From: Macrostomum hystrix
Lineage: Eukaryota; Platyhelminthes; Macrostomidae
Assembly (NCBI GenBank): GCA_950097015.1
Contig: CATNEN010000008.1
Location: 4,376,501-4,440,500 of the forward strand
Length of the DNA: 64,000 bases
Direction of reading: 5' to 3'
Shown: positions 36,055 to 49,762 of the stretch, in pieces
How the letters are laid out: each line of letters starts with the position of its first letter
Numbering within the stretch: the stretch's first letter is position 1
Program-made: the position numbers and the translations under genes
Notes under the pieces: model-generated
Seen by the model: the letters and a program-made list of their open reading frames with translations, nothing else
What the model was told of the DNA's origin: nothing
The model's database searches: none

Positions 36055-39000
36055 ATGCACTCACGTGGCATAATTCTGCGAGGCCAGTCTGAGAGCTTGA
36101 CTGACCGAATCCGTGGCCTCCTAGCTGAGTACTCCGATGGCCTGGCGGTGCCCAAGGAGCTGCTTCAGAACGCTGACGATGCTGGTGCCACAGAGGTGAC
36201 ATTGGTGCTGGACACGCGTAGCCACCAGGACCGACGCAGCACCCTGCTGGACCCGCGGCTGGCCGAATGGCAGGTGAGAATATTAGCTGGGTTTGTGGCG
36301 GCTTGAGTTGAAGAAGGCAGCCTAACTATCAGTGGGCAATGGTCAACAATCTCCGTTTTCCACGCTGGTGTCCATGCAGGGTGCCTGCCTGTGGGCCTAC
36401 AATGATGCCGAGTTCACACAGCGTGACTTCGAGAATCTCTGCCGTCTAGGAGGTGCCACCAAGCGAGAGCGGCTGGACGACGGCCAAGTTGGAAAATTCG
36501 GACTCGGATTCAATGCCGTGTACAATCTCACTGACGTTCCGTCAATTCTTAGCGGCCACTGGCTGCAGGTGAGCGTTTGCTGGGCTTATAGCTGTTAGTC
36601 GTCGGGGCGTTCTATTTTTTAAGCGAAACATCAGACTCTTCCTAGCTCGAGTTCATTGAACGTTTCCTGTGTAGAATTTACGCCACAAAAATATATAATA
36701 ATAATTAATTGCAGGAGGGATGCAGGAAATGGCACACCATTTAGTGACACCCGCACCCAGCGAGGAGGCCATTCTGCCCATTCCACTGACTCCTGAGCAC
36801 ACACTCACACAGGTGTGTACATCTGCCCTGACTTTCTCACCTTGGAGGTTGGCCCTCATGTGCGTAAACTTCCCGAAAAGCCACCGAGCCTTCTCTCCGC
36901 AAAGAATCTGGCCTTGCCGCGGAATCGAGCTCAGGGACCTTGGTGCGAGAGGCAAACGCGTGAACCGCTCTGCCACCGACCCCCCCCCCTATATGTAGTA
37001 CATGTAAAAGCCCAATTCCTTCTTCATCGCAGATACTGGATCCGCACAGCGACCTAGTTGGTGGAGGTCACCTAGAGGATCTGTTTCAGCGAATGGGACA
37101 GCGACAGACCGGAGTGACGCTGGACATCTCAGCGGATGAGGAACTCGTGCTCAGGGAGTTCAGAGACCAACTGGCTCCATTTCAGGTAATTCTTAGGGCT
37201 TAAACGACTTTTGTTTCGAGACAGGATACGTTGTTCAGCTGTCTGAACAGGCTTTAGCCTGAGCAAGTCCTTTATATAAGACATGCTTTTCTTTTCTATC
37301 TTAGAAATCTCTACCGCCGATTGAGTCTTCTCACAGGTCCATTGGTTAACATAACTTGTGAGATTATGGCTAAACTGTTATGAGTTTATCGCTAAGCTAG
37401 GCTTGTGCGTATGCTATGTGCATCTCAAATTGCTGAGCAGCTATTATTTGACAGGGCGTGCTTGAGGCTAAGACAACGAAGTCACATTGCCTACCATCCA
37501 CGCAATTTCCTTCGCCAGGGCATGCTAGGCTGCGACCTGCGGCTTGGCCAGGCCTTCCGTGGCACGCTGATCCGCATGCCGCTGCGGCCGCAGTCCCTGG
37601 CCAGGAGGTCTCGGATCTGCCAGCGCGCCTACTCGGTGAGCGATGCGTGGTCGCTGCTGCGCCAGACTGCCGAGCGGGCCTCAAGCCTCATCATGTTTGC
37701 CCAGTCAGTGCGACGACTGACTCTGGCGTATAGGGGCGAGGGCGACACCGACTGCAAGGTTCGGTTTGAATGCGATTGTGGCGGTGGGAACTCGAGTTCG
37801 GGTTTCAGACTCACAGGTATTGTGTAGGTGGGAACTCGAGTTCAAGTGGTCTGTCGCACATGGCCATGCATCTCCCGCAGATTCTGCTGGTGGTCGAGCG
37901 CAGTCTGCAGCAGTGCTACTCGGGCCACGGCCTGCCGACACCGGGCGTGACTGAGCCGCTATCGGTGCAGTGCAGCCTGCTAAAAGCGTACCGGGCCCTT
38001 CTGAAAAAGCAGCAGCAGCAGCCAGTGCTGTGCAGCTTTACGATGCTTGTGAGCGTCCGTCAGCCGCTATGTTTGTCTCAGCAGGCCAATCAAGGATTTG
38101 GGATGAGCAGAATCGCGGAAGTCGGTGAGCACCGCTGGCTGGTGACTTCAGCGCTCGGTGGCTCAGAGGCGATTCGGATGGCTGCCGATCACCCCAGCCT
38201 GGCTCTGTCACCTGTTGGCTCAGTTGCTGTCCGTATGGAGGCCTCTTCAATGACACCATTGCCGCTGCCGACCTCTGAGGCGGCCGTGTTCTGCTTCCTG
38301 CCGCTGCCGGCTGGCGCAGAGACGCCGCCCTTCCCGGTGTTGCTGAATGGCGCCTTCGCGCTCACGTCCAGCCGACGCCACCTGCTGGAGTCGACAGGGG
38401 ACGACAGGCGCGGCGAGTGGAGCCCGGGCCAGTGGAACGCCTGTCTGTTGTCGAGTGTGCTGGCGCCAGCCTACCTGAAGACACTACAGCTGCTGGCAAG
38501 GTATCGAGCTCCTGCTCAGGCAGCTCTGGGTCTGTGGCCTCAGAGCCAGGTGCGTTTATGCAGTGTTGCTCGCGCTCAGCCATGTTTGTTTTATTTCGAG
38601 CTTAAATTCACGAAAAGTGCAGTCTAAGATTTTCATGATTTTATAAAAAGAAATTTACGTTATGCTGATCGCACTTCGCTAACTGCTCTTCGACCCTCAG
38701 ATAAGCCGCCTGTGGGAGCCGCTCGCCCTCCAGTTGTACAATTTAGCCTTCAGCAAAAATGGTCCGGCTCTGTTTCCCAGCTCTGAAGGCTGGCGCGGAG
38801 TCGACAACTGCAAGTTCGCCGATCCGAGCTTGAAAACTCTGACCCCGGTTGCTGAGACACTATTGAACGCCATCTCTGACGGACTCGTGTGGTTCACACC
38901 TGAGATGCACGCCGCCGCAATGAAGTTTGCAGGTGCTATGTACGAGAGCCGGTTCCTGTCCGCTGAAGACGGAGTTCTGCTTGTTCTCGACTCCGCCTCG

Positions 39001-42000
39001 CGTCTGTGGCAGAGCCCTCGGACACGATCGAAGCTGGACGAATTCGTTGTCTTTCTCCTTGGGCTTGTTGGCAGGCGCAGCTTTGCCTTCGACTACTCGA
39101 ACAAGATCGTGACTGACAGAGTTCGGAGCAAGCTGCGTACCTGTTGCTGCGTGCCAGACGGTCGCAAAGGTCTCAAGAAGGCGGAGCAGCTGCTCAGCCC
39201 GAAGTGCCCCGCTGCAGGTCTGTACAGTCGTGGTCCCGAATCAGAGGACGAGGCAATGTTCCCTCGAGGAGATCTGTGCTCTGACGACAGTATACTAAAT
39301 GCTCTGGGAAGCCTTGGCATGCGCACTACCATCACAGGACAGGAATTGGTTGAGCGTGCTCAGAGTGTCGCCAGGTTGAGCGACTCTCGTTCTCGGTTCG
39401 CGCGCGTACAGAAACTGCTAAGCTTCTTGCATCGAGCTCCAAATATTGTCAAAAGTACTTCCAAAGCACTCCGTAGCGTTAGCTTTCTGCCAGTTTTTGG
39501 TGAAGAAAAACTGGCTTGTCCATCGGATCTATTCCGATACTCGTGTGCTGATTTAGTCAGCTTTCACCATTATGTGCTTGACGAGATTAACGTTAGCACT
39601 GCTGACTTAGGCGATGTTCTCAAAGAAATTGGCGTTCACGATGAGGTGAGCTGGGATCTAGCCTGGCAACAGCTGCAGTCTCTGGTCACTAGCCGTCTTT
39701 TGGTATCGCCACTGCGAACAGCTTCCATGTGCGAAGCGATCTATACTCACCTTTCAATGTTTCACAGTTGCAGGAATGAAATTGCAGCCAGACGATCTGA
39801 TGAACAGCGACTGGTTTTTCATCCAAATGGCGGCTTCCTTCATCCGCAGCAGGTCTCACTCGCAACTTCAGACATTGATCTGCCGCCTCATTTGTTCACA
39901 ATGCGACACCTTCAAGATCAAAAGAGTAGTGAGCCGTTTCTTCTTGCTCTTGGTGCTGCTCAAGTTTTCAACGCCAGGAGCTACTCTCAGGCTCTTGCGC
40001 GTATTCATGAGCGGAGTGGTGACGTTCCGATGTCACAGGAGAATCTACGCAGCTGCACCGATCTGCTTGGTCGTTTAATTGCCTGTCTTGATTCTGAGGA
40101 TACGCCTTCAGCGGAAGATATTTTTGCCCCGGACAGTCAAGGCGTATTGCGTGCATGCTCAGAGCTCTGCTACAACAACCTGCCATGGCTGAGTCAGCTG
40201 CATCCTGTTTCTGGTCTGTTCTTCACGCACAATAGCTTGTCGTTTGCCACATGCGAGCGTCTTGGTGTTCCGACTCAACGTGAGCAGACGCTGGATCAGA
40301 TCTGCGAATCATTTGGTCAACGCGAAAATCTGACAACTCGTTTAGCCGGCATCCTCAGTGGCTACCCACTCGGCATTGAGCTTTTCAAAGAACTCATCCA
40401 AAATGCTGATGATGCAGAGGCGACGGAGGTCACCTTTATCAACGACATGCGCAGCTTGCCCACGAAGCAAGTTTTGAGCGACGCCTGGCAAGAGCTGCAA
40501 GGTCCTGCGCTGCTGGCATTCAGCAACTCAGTGTTCACTAATGCTGACCTTGAAGGCATCCAGAGCCTCGGCGTCGGTTCGAAGCGATCGGAAGCTTGGA
40601 AGACTGGGCGTTTCGGCATTGGATTCAACTGCGTGTACAATGTGACGGATGTTCCGCAATTTATCAGCAACGGTGAAATATTCTGCGTTCTGGACCCGCA
40701 CTGCAAGTACACCCAACTTGCGGCTCGAGGAGTCCCTGGTGCCAAATACTCACTGACTGAGAGGCACAAAACGATGTTCAAAGACGCATTCGAAGGCTTC
40801 CTGCCCAGCCAACTCAAGCAGGCTGGGTGTACAATTTTCCGACTGCCTTTGAGAACTGCGACTCAGGCTGCAAAATCAGAGATCTGTCGCACTTCAGTCA
40901 GCAGCTCAATGATCGCCAATCTTTTTAATGAATTCCGCACGGAGATCGCCAGCACAATGCTCTTTCTGACGAATTTGAGGCGTATCAGCTTGCAGGAGAT
41001 AAAACCTAATGGAGAGATTGGTCAGGTCTGCGTTGTCAATGCACGGGCTTCGACTTTGACGGGAGACTTAGTGAGGTTCAACACGTGTTGCCGGGACAGC
41101 GGGCTGGCACTGAAGCAATCGGGAGCTGCATTGAACAGTCTGGCCTGCCAGTCAGTTGCTTACACTCTGGAGATTATCGAGGAAATTGTGCATGACTTAT
41201 TGTGCAGCGAAAAATGGATGGTTGCCCAGTGCGTGAATCTGCCATCCAACAGGCGACACATCGAGCCGCCAGAGGAGCTGAGACGCAAAGTTGCGGTTGG
41301 AGGCTGGCCGATCTTACCCAAAGTAGGCGTTGCAGCTAGACTGTCTGAGGACAACAGCAAAACTTGTCGCGTATTCTCGTTGCTGCCGCTGCCAGTCCGA
41401 ACTAGACTGCCTGCTCACGTGAACGGTTGCTTCGCACTGGACCCATCGAGGCGGGCTCTGTGGTGCGGTCACTCTGCAGATGCCGAGACTCAGTGGAACG
41501 AGCTGCTGACGTGTAGCATTTTGCCACACTGTTATGCCATCATGCTGGAAGCAGTCACTAAGCAGCCTGCATTGGCTATTAAGCGATACCGCAAGCTGCT
41601 GCCAGAGGTTGGTGGAGACGAAAACTCGTTGTGGACGAAGCTTGCTAAAGAATTTTACAAGGAACTTATTTTAAGCCAGTGGGCTCTGCTTCCGTGTCGT
41701 TCGAGGAACGCGATTACATGGCTTCCGTTGGCCACTTCAGACGATTCAGTTGACGGTAAAAGCTGCTTTCTTGTTGGCCGATCAGGCATCGATGAGATCC
41801 GACCAGTGCTGATGCGGCTTGGCGTTCCTTTGATTCACGAGAATTTGGAATACCTGAGATCGCAGTTCTGTAGCGCGAGCGAATGCTACATTGCTGACCT
41901 CAGTCCTGCAGTTGTCGCGAACTACCTGAAGGGTCCGCTGTGCGCCAATCTTCGAGGCCAGCTGCCTGAGTCGGTAGAGAAAACGGGCTTCAAGAAGCCT

Positions 42001-45000
42001 GAGAGTGTCGCCTGTCTCGTCGATTTTATCACAAAGACGCCAGCTAGTGTCATCGAAGCCACTGAGCGATTGTGGCTTCTGAACGGGACTCCGCTGAATC
42101 TTACGGCTGACGATGTGCTCGACATGCTGACTGTCGAAAAGGCAGCTTTCCTCACGCCATGGCAGTTGTTTTCAACTGGAAGCGCTCAGAAGCTATTTGC
42201 CCACAAAGCAATTTCAAATTGTCTGCAAGCTGCTCAGTTCGAATTGTCAACAGCTGAGATGGAACTTAAATTGGACAGATTAGCAATAAAATCGACACTC
42301 TTCAAGCAGTTCAACGTTGCCGAGTTTTTCAATCTGCTGTCAACATTTTATCCCTTCTATATTCGCAGTGCCGACAGCGTGATAAAAGTCGCTGTTCCTG
42401 ATGCATGGTTAGATAATGTTTGGGACTTCTTGAGCTCTGAGTCATCCTATCAGCCGTCGATACAAAAAATTTCCATACTCTCAAAGGCAGCCCTGGTTCC
42501 TGTGGTTTCAACGATCGACAAAATTTCGCCTGCCCGTCACAAGCAACCAACAAGCCATTTGGCCACTGTCTCTCTTGCTTCTTCTGTGCTTTGCGTAGAC
42601 CGCATGTCCATGAGCACTCTGAGCAATTTGAACAGCGCGCTTCTGAGTAAATTGGATGAACTGGCGTGCCCAAAGTTGAACTCAAACAAACAATTTCTAA
42701 TGGATCTTTGCGGCTGCGTAGACAAGCCAGCAACTATGATTAGTGTTCTCACGTACGCTTTAAAGACTAACTCACCGAGCTGCAATCAAGTCGGTGTTAT
42801 TTCAATGTACATTCAGGAAAACTGGCAGTCTTTATCGTCCGTACACCAGTCGCAAATCCTGTGCTCTATGGTAAAGCAGCTTCCGATCTTTGTCACCCTT
42901 GATGACCGCTGTGTCAGTGTTGCAGAAAAGACCGTTTGTGTGCTGTCGGCCAAGTTGGCGGACTCGGAAGTGCACCTGTGGAAGTGCGACCAATCAACTG
43001 TACTGCTTAAGCAGTCAATGGAACTAAAAAGTCTGTTCTCCTGCTTAGGATTTTCTAAACTGGATCAGTGGGAAGCGTATTCCAAGTTCATTTTACCGGT
43101 TTTTTCTCAGCTTTCATTTAAAGGAAAGGCAAAACATCTTTCTGTGTTGCAGAAGAAGTTTCAGAAGTTGATCTGTGGAGCCCAAATGACTCCTAATCAA
43201 AGGAAGGTCGTGACTCTACTCAAATCAACAGCCATTGTATTTAATGGTGGTCAGTGGCATTTGGCTAGCCAGTTCTATGATGACCGCGTTGAAATCTTTA
43301 AACACCAGCTTTCGAAGGACAAGTTCCTTCCTGCCATTTGGAACAAGCCCGAGTGGCGAAATCTGATGATGCATGCAGGTTTGGTCTGCCAGTGCTCAGA
43401 AGATCTGCTCCTCCGCTTTGCTGCTTGCTTGGAGTCTGAAGGACGTAGCAGTGTCACTCCTGAACTTCCTGAACTAAGGCGCAAATCAATCGCAATAATT
43501 TCGCACATCTCTGCTGAGCCTTCCGATTTTTCTGCTAATTGTCTTAATACATTAGCGAACACTTGCTTTGTCGTTTCCGAAAGTCTTGACAACTTGCGGA
43601 GCTTCGCAGAAGTTCAACAGCCAAAGATGATAAAGTTGAGAGATTCAGTTCAATACGAAAGTCATTTTATTTGTTGGACGGCAAGCACCGTTTGTCCGCA
43701 ATACACTAATAAGGCTGTGAGACTCTTTAAGCGTCTTGGAGTTCGTGAATTTCCAACTCCAGGTGACTTTGCAAAACACCTTTGCACCTTGCTTTCAAGC
43801 ATGGCTTTTCTCTCTGTCGATATGTCGGAGCACGTGGCACTTCGCAAGCAAATTATGATGAATACCTATCACTACATGCAGATGCATAGCCTGAATGAAC
43901 CGAAGAATCTGGACTTTCTGCAATGTGCTCCATTTGTACTGGTGGAGGGTGGGTCGTACCTTCTGCCAGCGAAGTGCATCTGTCTCGTGCCCTCCGCTGG
44001 AATTCCACCTTACATCGTCTCTTGTCCAACGGAACTGCTGCAGTTTTCAGAAGTTTTTCAAAGGTTTGGTGCAACCAGCGAAATCGTCATGAGTCAGCTT
44101 TACCATGTATTGCAAAGTGTACAAGAGAAACTGAAAGGCGCTGGTCTTGGCGATGTTGAGAAGGATGTAGTGTCGAGATGCTTGAGTGCAATGATTTCTC
44201 TGCTGGAGCGCAATCAAAATCCACAGCCAGAAAGAATGCCCTTGTTCCTTCCAACTAGCTCAGAGCATGAGAGAAGCCAGATTTTCCTTATGAGCGATGT
44301 GCAGCTCCTCGTTATCAACGATGCCCCAGATTACTGCAAGCGCATCGGAAACAACAGCGACTTGCAACTGCTAGACGTAAGCTTCAGCAAGCTAAAGTCG
44401 GACAAGATTTGGCTGCTTCACAATTATTTACGGTGCAAACTGGGTGTCCGAAGTCTGACTGGAATTGTGAGCGAGCGACTTGCCGACAGCAGTAAGTCAT
44501 GCAACATCAACGGCTGCACTATTGGCCAAACTGTGAAGAGCAAGTTGACCCATCCAAGTGTTCTAAATGGAATGGTGAGGGTTCTACTGAATGCGAGAGT
44601 CAGCGGGCATCTGGACAGCCAGACCGTCGGCGAAAGACTAAAAGCTGCACTGGACGATCTAAGTGTAGAATGCATGCAAAGCCTGGTCTCAGTACTGTCC
44701 TTAGGTGACAAGGTATTGAGTGATTCCCAAAAGTCAAAGAGAAGCTTTCTGGTGACCAAAAAAGTATATACGGCTCACATCGAAGCTGACTGTGGAAACG
44801 ATGACGTTACATTCTGGTATAAGGAGCTCGCGGCCGTTGTAAATTCATTCGCGACTTCTGTGCTCGGAGCACCGACTGACTTGTGCAGCGATCTGCAGAC
44901 TTGGCTGCGCCTTGACAATCTCGACCTGATCGAAGACGAGCTGGACAGGGACAATTTGGCACCTTGTACGTACGGCAAAGATGGCATTGAGGAGTGCGCA

Positions 45001-46179
45001 GGCCGTGGGATTTCGCTGGGCAGTTTAATTCCCGCAATGCAGCGCAGTCAGCTACAGGAACTAACCAGCTTTAAGCGTGATCGCCTGTTGCAGTTTGAGC
45101 CAGGCGAGATAGTCGCTCTTCGTCAGCAGACTGCGGATATTGACTCTGAGACTTTCGTGTATGCTCGCATTGTTGCTAAGGGTCGCAAGAAAAGCTCAAA
45201 CTTGTGGCTTCAGAATTACTCGATTCAGCTCGGAGATGGAGACACAAGAAGTAGTAGCGCGCTAGAACTCTTCAATATCCAAAGTATAACCGGCTGTATT
45301 GACATAGATTTGCCTACAGAGAGAGATGCGGCGCCTCAAACTGAGTTATCACGGCTCTTGGATCATGGTCGGTCTCTCACAGATGCCAGCGATCGAAGCC
45401 TGGCCCTACGTCGAGTTGCTCAGTTTTGTAGCCCTGCTCGGCATTCAGCTGCATTCCATGCTGGAGTTGTTGATAGCAGAAGCTTGTCAATTATTGAGGA
45501 AATGCACAATTACACAAACACGTGCTTGGCTCGGTTTGGAGCCGAATTAGTGCGTCAGTGTGAGAGAGATGCTGCTGACATCGGTGCTGCGAGTCATTTG
45601 CTATTAGACCGTATGCCACAGTTGACTGCATCATTACAGTCTGCATGGGGGAAGCGACGCGCAGGCGATAACATTGATTTCAGTCTTTGGCCTAAGCTTC
45701 GTCGTTTCGCAAGCGGCGGCGGCGGCTGCTTCAGCCCAGCGACCGAGCCACCAAGTCCAGACGCTGCTATGCGCTACTGGCGTGTCGCTTGTAATGACCT
45801 ACGCGCTGGTGAAAATGATTTGGGCCGTGGGCATCGTTTGGCCGCGAATTGGGCTACCTACAAGGCACACCAGGCGGCGGAGAAGGCCATGAAAGCGGCA
45901 GTGCTGGCAGCGGGAACCTCAGCGGTAAAGAGTCACCACCTAGCTGATAACTTAAGCCTCATCCAAGACCAGAAGCTGCAGCGTCATCTTTCCAGCCCTG
46001 CTGGCACATTGGCTCAGAAGCTGCGCTCCGTTGACTGTCGGTATCCGATAGGTAGCACTGAGCCGTCTTCAATAGACCGTCAAGATGCAGAAATGGCGCT
46101 TGAGGCTTCGAAATGCATTCTCGCCCAGATTAGCAGCTTCCTTTGTGACCTTGGTTTTAATGATGCTCAGCTAGAGTAG
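36055..46179 (+). CDS. SACS: Sacsin-like giant protein with two ATPase repeats and a C-terminal HEPN domain (6 exons)
   Basis: Exons: 36055-36273, 36380-36568, 37033-37185, 37519-37758, 37881-38549, 38701-46179; all introns are phase 0. The product is about 2,982 residues; human sacsin is about 4,580. Sacsin is a chaperone-like protein linked to Hsp70, intermediate filaments and mitochondria. Repeat 1 has the Bergerat/HSP90-type N box ELLQNADDA (35-43) and G box GKFGLGFN (111-118). Repeat 2 has ELIQNADDA (1054-1062) and GRFGIGFN (1126-1133). HEPN is at about 2847-2975 (RYWRVACNDLRAGENDL onward). I saw no N-terminal ubiquitin-like domain, no third ATPase repeat and no HPD of a J domain. The ATG is the first in its exon, with an in-frame stop upstream at 36046. 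A CTTACAG acceptor ends at 36010. The gene assignment is firm. Confidence 0.93.
36692..36992 (-). mobile_element. tRNA-derived SINE, family S (copy 3)
   Basis: Reverse-oriented head (complement of CCGCTCTGCCACCGACCCCC) with the family S body and an AT-rich tail (ATATATAATAATAATTAATT on the plus strand). It lies in the second intron of the sacsin-like gene. A run of nine C marks the head end. Confidence 0.8.
37759..37880 (+). repeat. 122-bp intron with an internal 17-bp direct duplication
   Basis: GGTGGGAACTCGAGTTC occurs at 37783-37799 and 37827-37843, filling much of this short sacsin intron. Retention would reach a stop codon at 37825-37827. Confidence 0.7.
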
Positions 46180-46352
46180 ACTGATTCGTGCATTGACGAC
46201 TTTTTTTACAGTACCAATTGTTGCACTAAATAGGTAAACATTTTATTGCGCTATGTTCTTCTTGCGCCAGGCACGTTCAGGATGTTTTATAAATATTTTA
46301 ATCAAATGAAATATTTTATAGTGTTTTAACATAATGGGTTTATTGCACAATT

Positions 46353-46358
46353 AATAAA
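46353..46358 (+). terminator. Candidate poly(A) signal of the sacsin-like gene
   Basis: AATAAA 174 bases after the stop codon, the first clean one downstream. Confidence 0.5.
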
Positions 46359-47499
46359 ATAGTTCTGTGGGTTATTGTACATTTCTTGCTTAAAATGCAC
46401 AGCGGCCTGAAATATTCTAAGGAGGGTACTCGAGATTCCTGGCGCGAGGCAAATACGAGCGTTAGTAATGATAAAACAACTCGATAATGCTCATGATTAC
46501 ACAATAAATTACTACCCACCTGTTGACGATAGCCCTTCATATTTTTACCTTCATACTTCCTCGAGCGATTTACTTAAGCTTATGATAGTCTTCACAATCT
46601 TATAAACACGTGTGTTAACGTTTTACATTTTCACTAAACATTCAAAGGTTTTTTAAGTACTCTGATTAAAAGGACTTTGCATAGCTTCTTCCAGTATTAT
46701 CCAATATCCTATTTTTTATCCAAGATGAGCTTGTAAGACTAAGTTGCAAGCTTCAGCAATTTGTTTAACTCTGAGAATTTTTTCCTCTTAATTGCCTTTT
46801 CAAGATGTGATTTTTATGTTACTGATTGCCACTTCCGCTAAATCACAATGCTATTTTCGACGCTTTATAAGGACTCTTTAATTAGCCAATACGGACAGAC
46901 ATCAAAGAATATGATGTGTCCCAGCAGGATGTACCTCACCGCTGTATTGAGAATATTCCATTTTGAAACCCCACTTTTGTTAAGGGGCTACTACATGATA
47001 TGATGCTTTACACAGTCAATTTTTCCGTCATAACGCAACGCCCTTCTTAATTAACTATTCTTTTCAACACTAACCGATCATTCTGTAACTTGGCAGACAG
47101 ACATCTGCTGTTGCCCCTTTGAAAAATTAATTATTTCGTGTGTTTTCTTATGAGCGCGAATTTTTTTCGATTGAGCCTGCATGTTTTTAAAAAATAAAAC
47201 TGATTATAAAAAAACACGGTGTGCCCTTGTGCGTGAAAATTAATCATGTCCGTGAACAAGGATAATTGTGAACACGAATGGTTGCCTATACGAATGGTTT
47301 TGTGACTATATACGAACCACTAACTAACAGAATGGTCGAGAGTCCACCACACTAATGTATAATTGAAATGCGCATATTCTACTTATGGGGATGAAGACTG
47401 AGTAGCTTAGTTAAATAAAATCAAACGCATGTCGATTTTCTCCTAAATTTCCCTTCAACGAATAAAATTTGATTAATTAATATTATTTATTGATTAATC
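46359..47499. other. AT-rich intergenic DNA
   Basis: No exon, SINE head or array recognised. Confidence 0.5.
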
Positions 47500-47756
47500 T
47501 TGCCCCAATTGGGACAGATGTCTAGCCGACAGCACAGTCGCAGCTATTGCGCGGCGTATCTGAAGGCTGCGCTGCGTACAGCTTTTCAGTCCATGGACTG
47601 GGGGGACGCCACACCCACCCTCAATTGCCCCAACTGATGCTGGTACCCATTTAACAGCTGGGTGAACTGTAGAGTTAAGTGTCTTGCTAAAGGACACAAA
47701 TTGTTCCAGTGGAGTCAGGATTCGAACCCGTGAGTCCGACGCTTTAACCACAAAGT
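47500..47756 (-). mobile_element. tRNA-derived SINE, family M (copy 2)
   Basis: On the minus strand it has a perfect B box, GGGTTCGAATCC (complement of 47718-47730), preceded by TGGTTAAAGCG. It is followed by TGTCCTTTAGCAAGACACTT, the motif typical of widespread animal tRNA SINEs. The part between D-loop-like and T-loop-like sequence is shorter than in a tRNA, so this is not a tRNA gene. Confidence 0.75.
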
Positions 47757-47977
47757 CTGATTTAAAGTCTTAATTCTTTGACGCAGCTAGAATAAATGCG
47801 GTAGGAACATTCAACTGGCTGCATACATTGATATGTTATGAAAGTGATATATGTTAGCTACATTGAAAAGCGCATCTACGAAGATTAGCTAAACTTGCAC
47901 AAATAGATCAGCAGCTTAATCACACATTCCGTGGGCGCGACTGCGTGTAATTGCCAATGTATGTGATCCATTTGCTT

Positions 47978-48230
47978 TTGTGAGAGATACAATTCAGACT
48001 ACTGACAACAGTAGAAAAGCAAAGACTTGGCTGCAAAACTCTCACATAACACTAAAAAAGTATCGCCATAAAAATGGCAAGCTTAAAAGAGACTTTTAAC
48101 ACTAAGAGTGCACACTAAGAGTGGTGGAAGAGGACGGCGTGTGGCTATTGCTGACTGACGAAGGCAAACAAGCCAGAAACCGGTCTCGGTCTGCCAGCGC
48201 GAGGTTCGTTCCCCACTTTTAGTGTGTTAC
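47978..48230 (+). mobile_element. Unclassified dispersed repeat D (copy 1)
   Basis: About 250 bp, from TTGTGAGAGATACAATTCAG to CTTTTAGTGTGTTAC, found again at 54669-54910 with few substitutions and one 10-base indel. The right end has a near-perfect pol III B box, GAGGTTCGTTCCCC. No convincing A box. Confidence 0.7.
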
Positions 48231-48644
48231 AGCTTCACTGCTGCTGCAATTCCATGGTTAGGAAAGTGCCGGCTTCCATCGCTACCATCCTTCAGTCACA
48301 GAAATCGCCGTCGGTCAGTTGAATCCATCACCAACTCACTCTGGCATTTCTTGTAGCATTCGCGATTTAAAGAACTTTAAATGTGCGCATAACCTCCCAT
48401 GTACACAGCCTTTTACATTTACATCGATGCCCTACGATAAAATAAAAAATGTCAAGAAGCTAGTCTAAAGGCGCTAGTCTTGATGCCCCGGAGCAGCGGT
48501 GAGCTGTAATCATTCTCGCGATTTTTTTTAAGATTTCCCACATCAGGTTGTTCCTGACGGTCATTCATTGGCATAATTTTTACAGCCGTAGGACGCGCAT
48601 TGCCGGTGCGAAGCGAAAGCATGACAATTGCCTGCACACAATTG
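48231..48644. other. Unique spacer
   Basis: Nothing recognised. Confidence 0.45.
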
Positions 48645-49345
48645 ACTGCGCAACATCTGCCTGCGCGACAACTGCCTGCGCGACAACTGCGTGCACAACT
48701 GCCTGCGCGACAACTGCCTGCATGACAACTGCCTGCGCGACAACTGCCTGCGCGACAACTGCCTGCGCGACAACTGACTGTGTGACAACTGGCTGTGCGA
48801 CAACTGACTGTGCAACAACTGGCTGTGCGACAACTGACTGTGCAACAACTGACTGTGCAACAACTGACTGTGCGACAACTGACTGTGTACAACTGACTGT
48901 GCGACAACTGCCTGCGCGACAGCTGACTGTGCGACAACTGGCTGTGCGACAACTGACTGTGCGACAACTGACTGTGCAACAACTGACTGTGCGACAACTG
49001 ACTGTGTACAACTGACTGTGCGACAACTGCCTGCGCGACAACTGACTGTGCGACAACTGACTGTGCGACAACTGCCTGCGCGACAACTGACTGTGTGACA
49101 ACTGACTGTGCGACAACTGCCTGCGCGACAACTGACTGTGTGACAACTGACTGTGCGACAACTGACTGTGTACAACTGACTGTGCGACAACTGCCTGCGC
49201 GACAACTGACTGTGTGACAACTGACTGTGCGACAACTGCCTGCGCGACAACTGACTGTGTGACAAATGACTGTGCGACAACTGACTGTGCGACAACTGAC
49301 TGTGCGACAACTGACTGTGCGACAACTGACTGTGCGACAACTTTC
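48645..49345 (+). repeat. 15-bp tandem array (CGACAACTGACTGTG)
   Basis: About 47 units. The left part is mostly the CTGCCTGCG version; the right part alternates three-unit patterns of CTGCCTGCG, CTGACTGTG and occasional TACAACTG units. Open frames on both strands (Cys/Thr- or Val/Ala/Gln-rich) are periodicity artefacts. Confidence 0.95.
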
Positions 49346-49762
49346 TGCGGTGCTTTGTTATTAAAAATCAACACTTCTATTACTCCGAGTTATCAACACC
49401 ACAGCAGTTACTATTTAATTAGACAAGACAAAATACCAAGCAAATAAATTCGCGTAACAAGTTTATAAATGTATTAATTGTATTCATTTTATTATAAGCA
49501 TACTAAGCTGCTAAGAATGAGAAATAGAGAACTCGATCTTTGCAGCATTGATTTCGTTCCTTGCTGCAGCAGCATTTTGTTCTTAGCTATTGGCCATATC
49601 TAGTTATTTGTACTAATAGTTGTTGCTTGGCATTGAAGTCCCTACTGATCTTAATTGAATTTCACATACTAAATGCTTTGGAAAAAATTTCCAAAGTAAA
49701 GGTCCTTGGAGAAAATACTTTGTCTAGTAATGTTTCGCGAGTTTCATATGATATTTTTACCA
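49346..49762. other. AT-rich spacer
   Basis: Nothing recognised besides AAAGGTCCTTGGAG at about 49700, near the hairpin below. Confidence 0.4.

Noticed and set aside
45300-45720. J domain before HEPN in the sacsin-like protein
   Set aside because: No HPD motif or helix pattern could be found in residues about 2690-2840.
47700-47760. Possible tRNA gene
   Set aside because: The D-loop-like and T-loop-like parts are too close for a cloverleaf, and SINE sequence follows; it is a SINE head.
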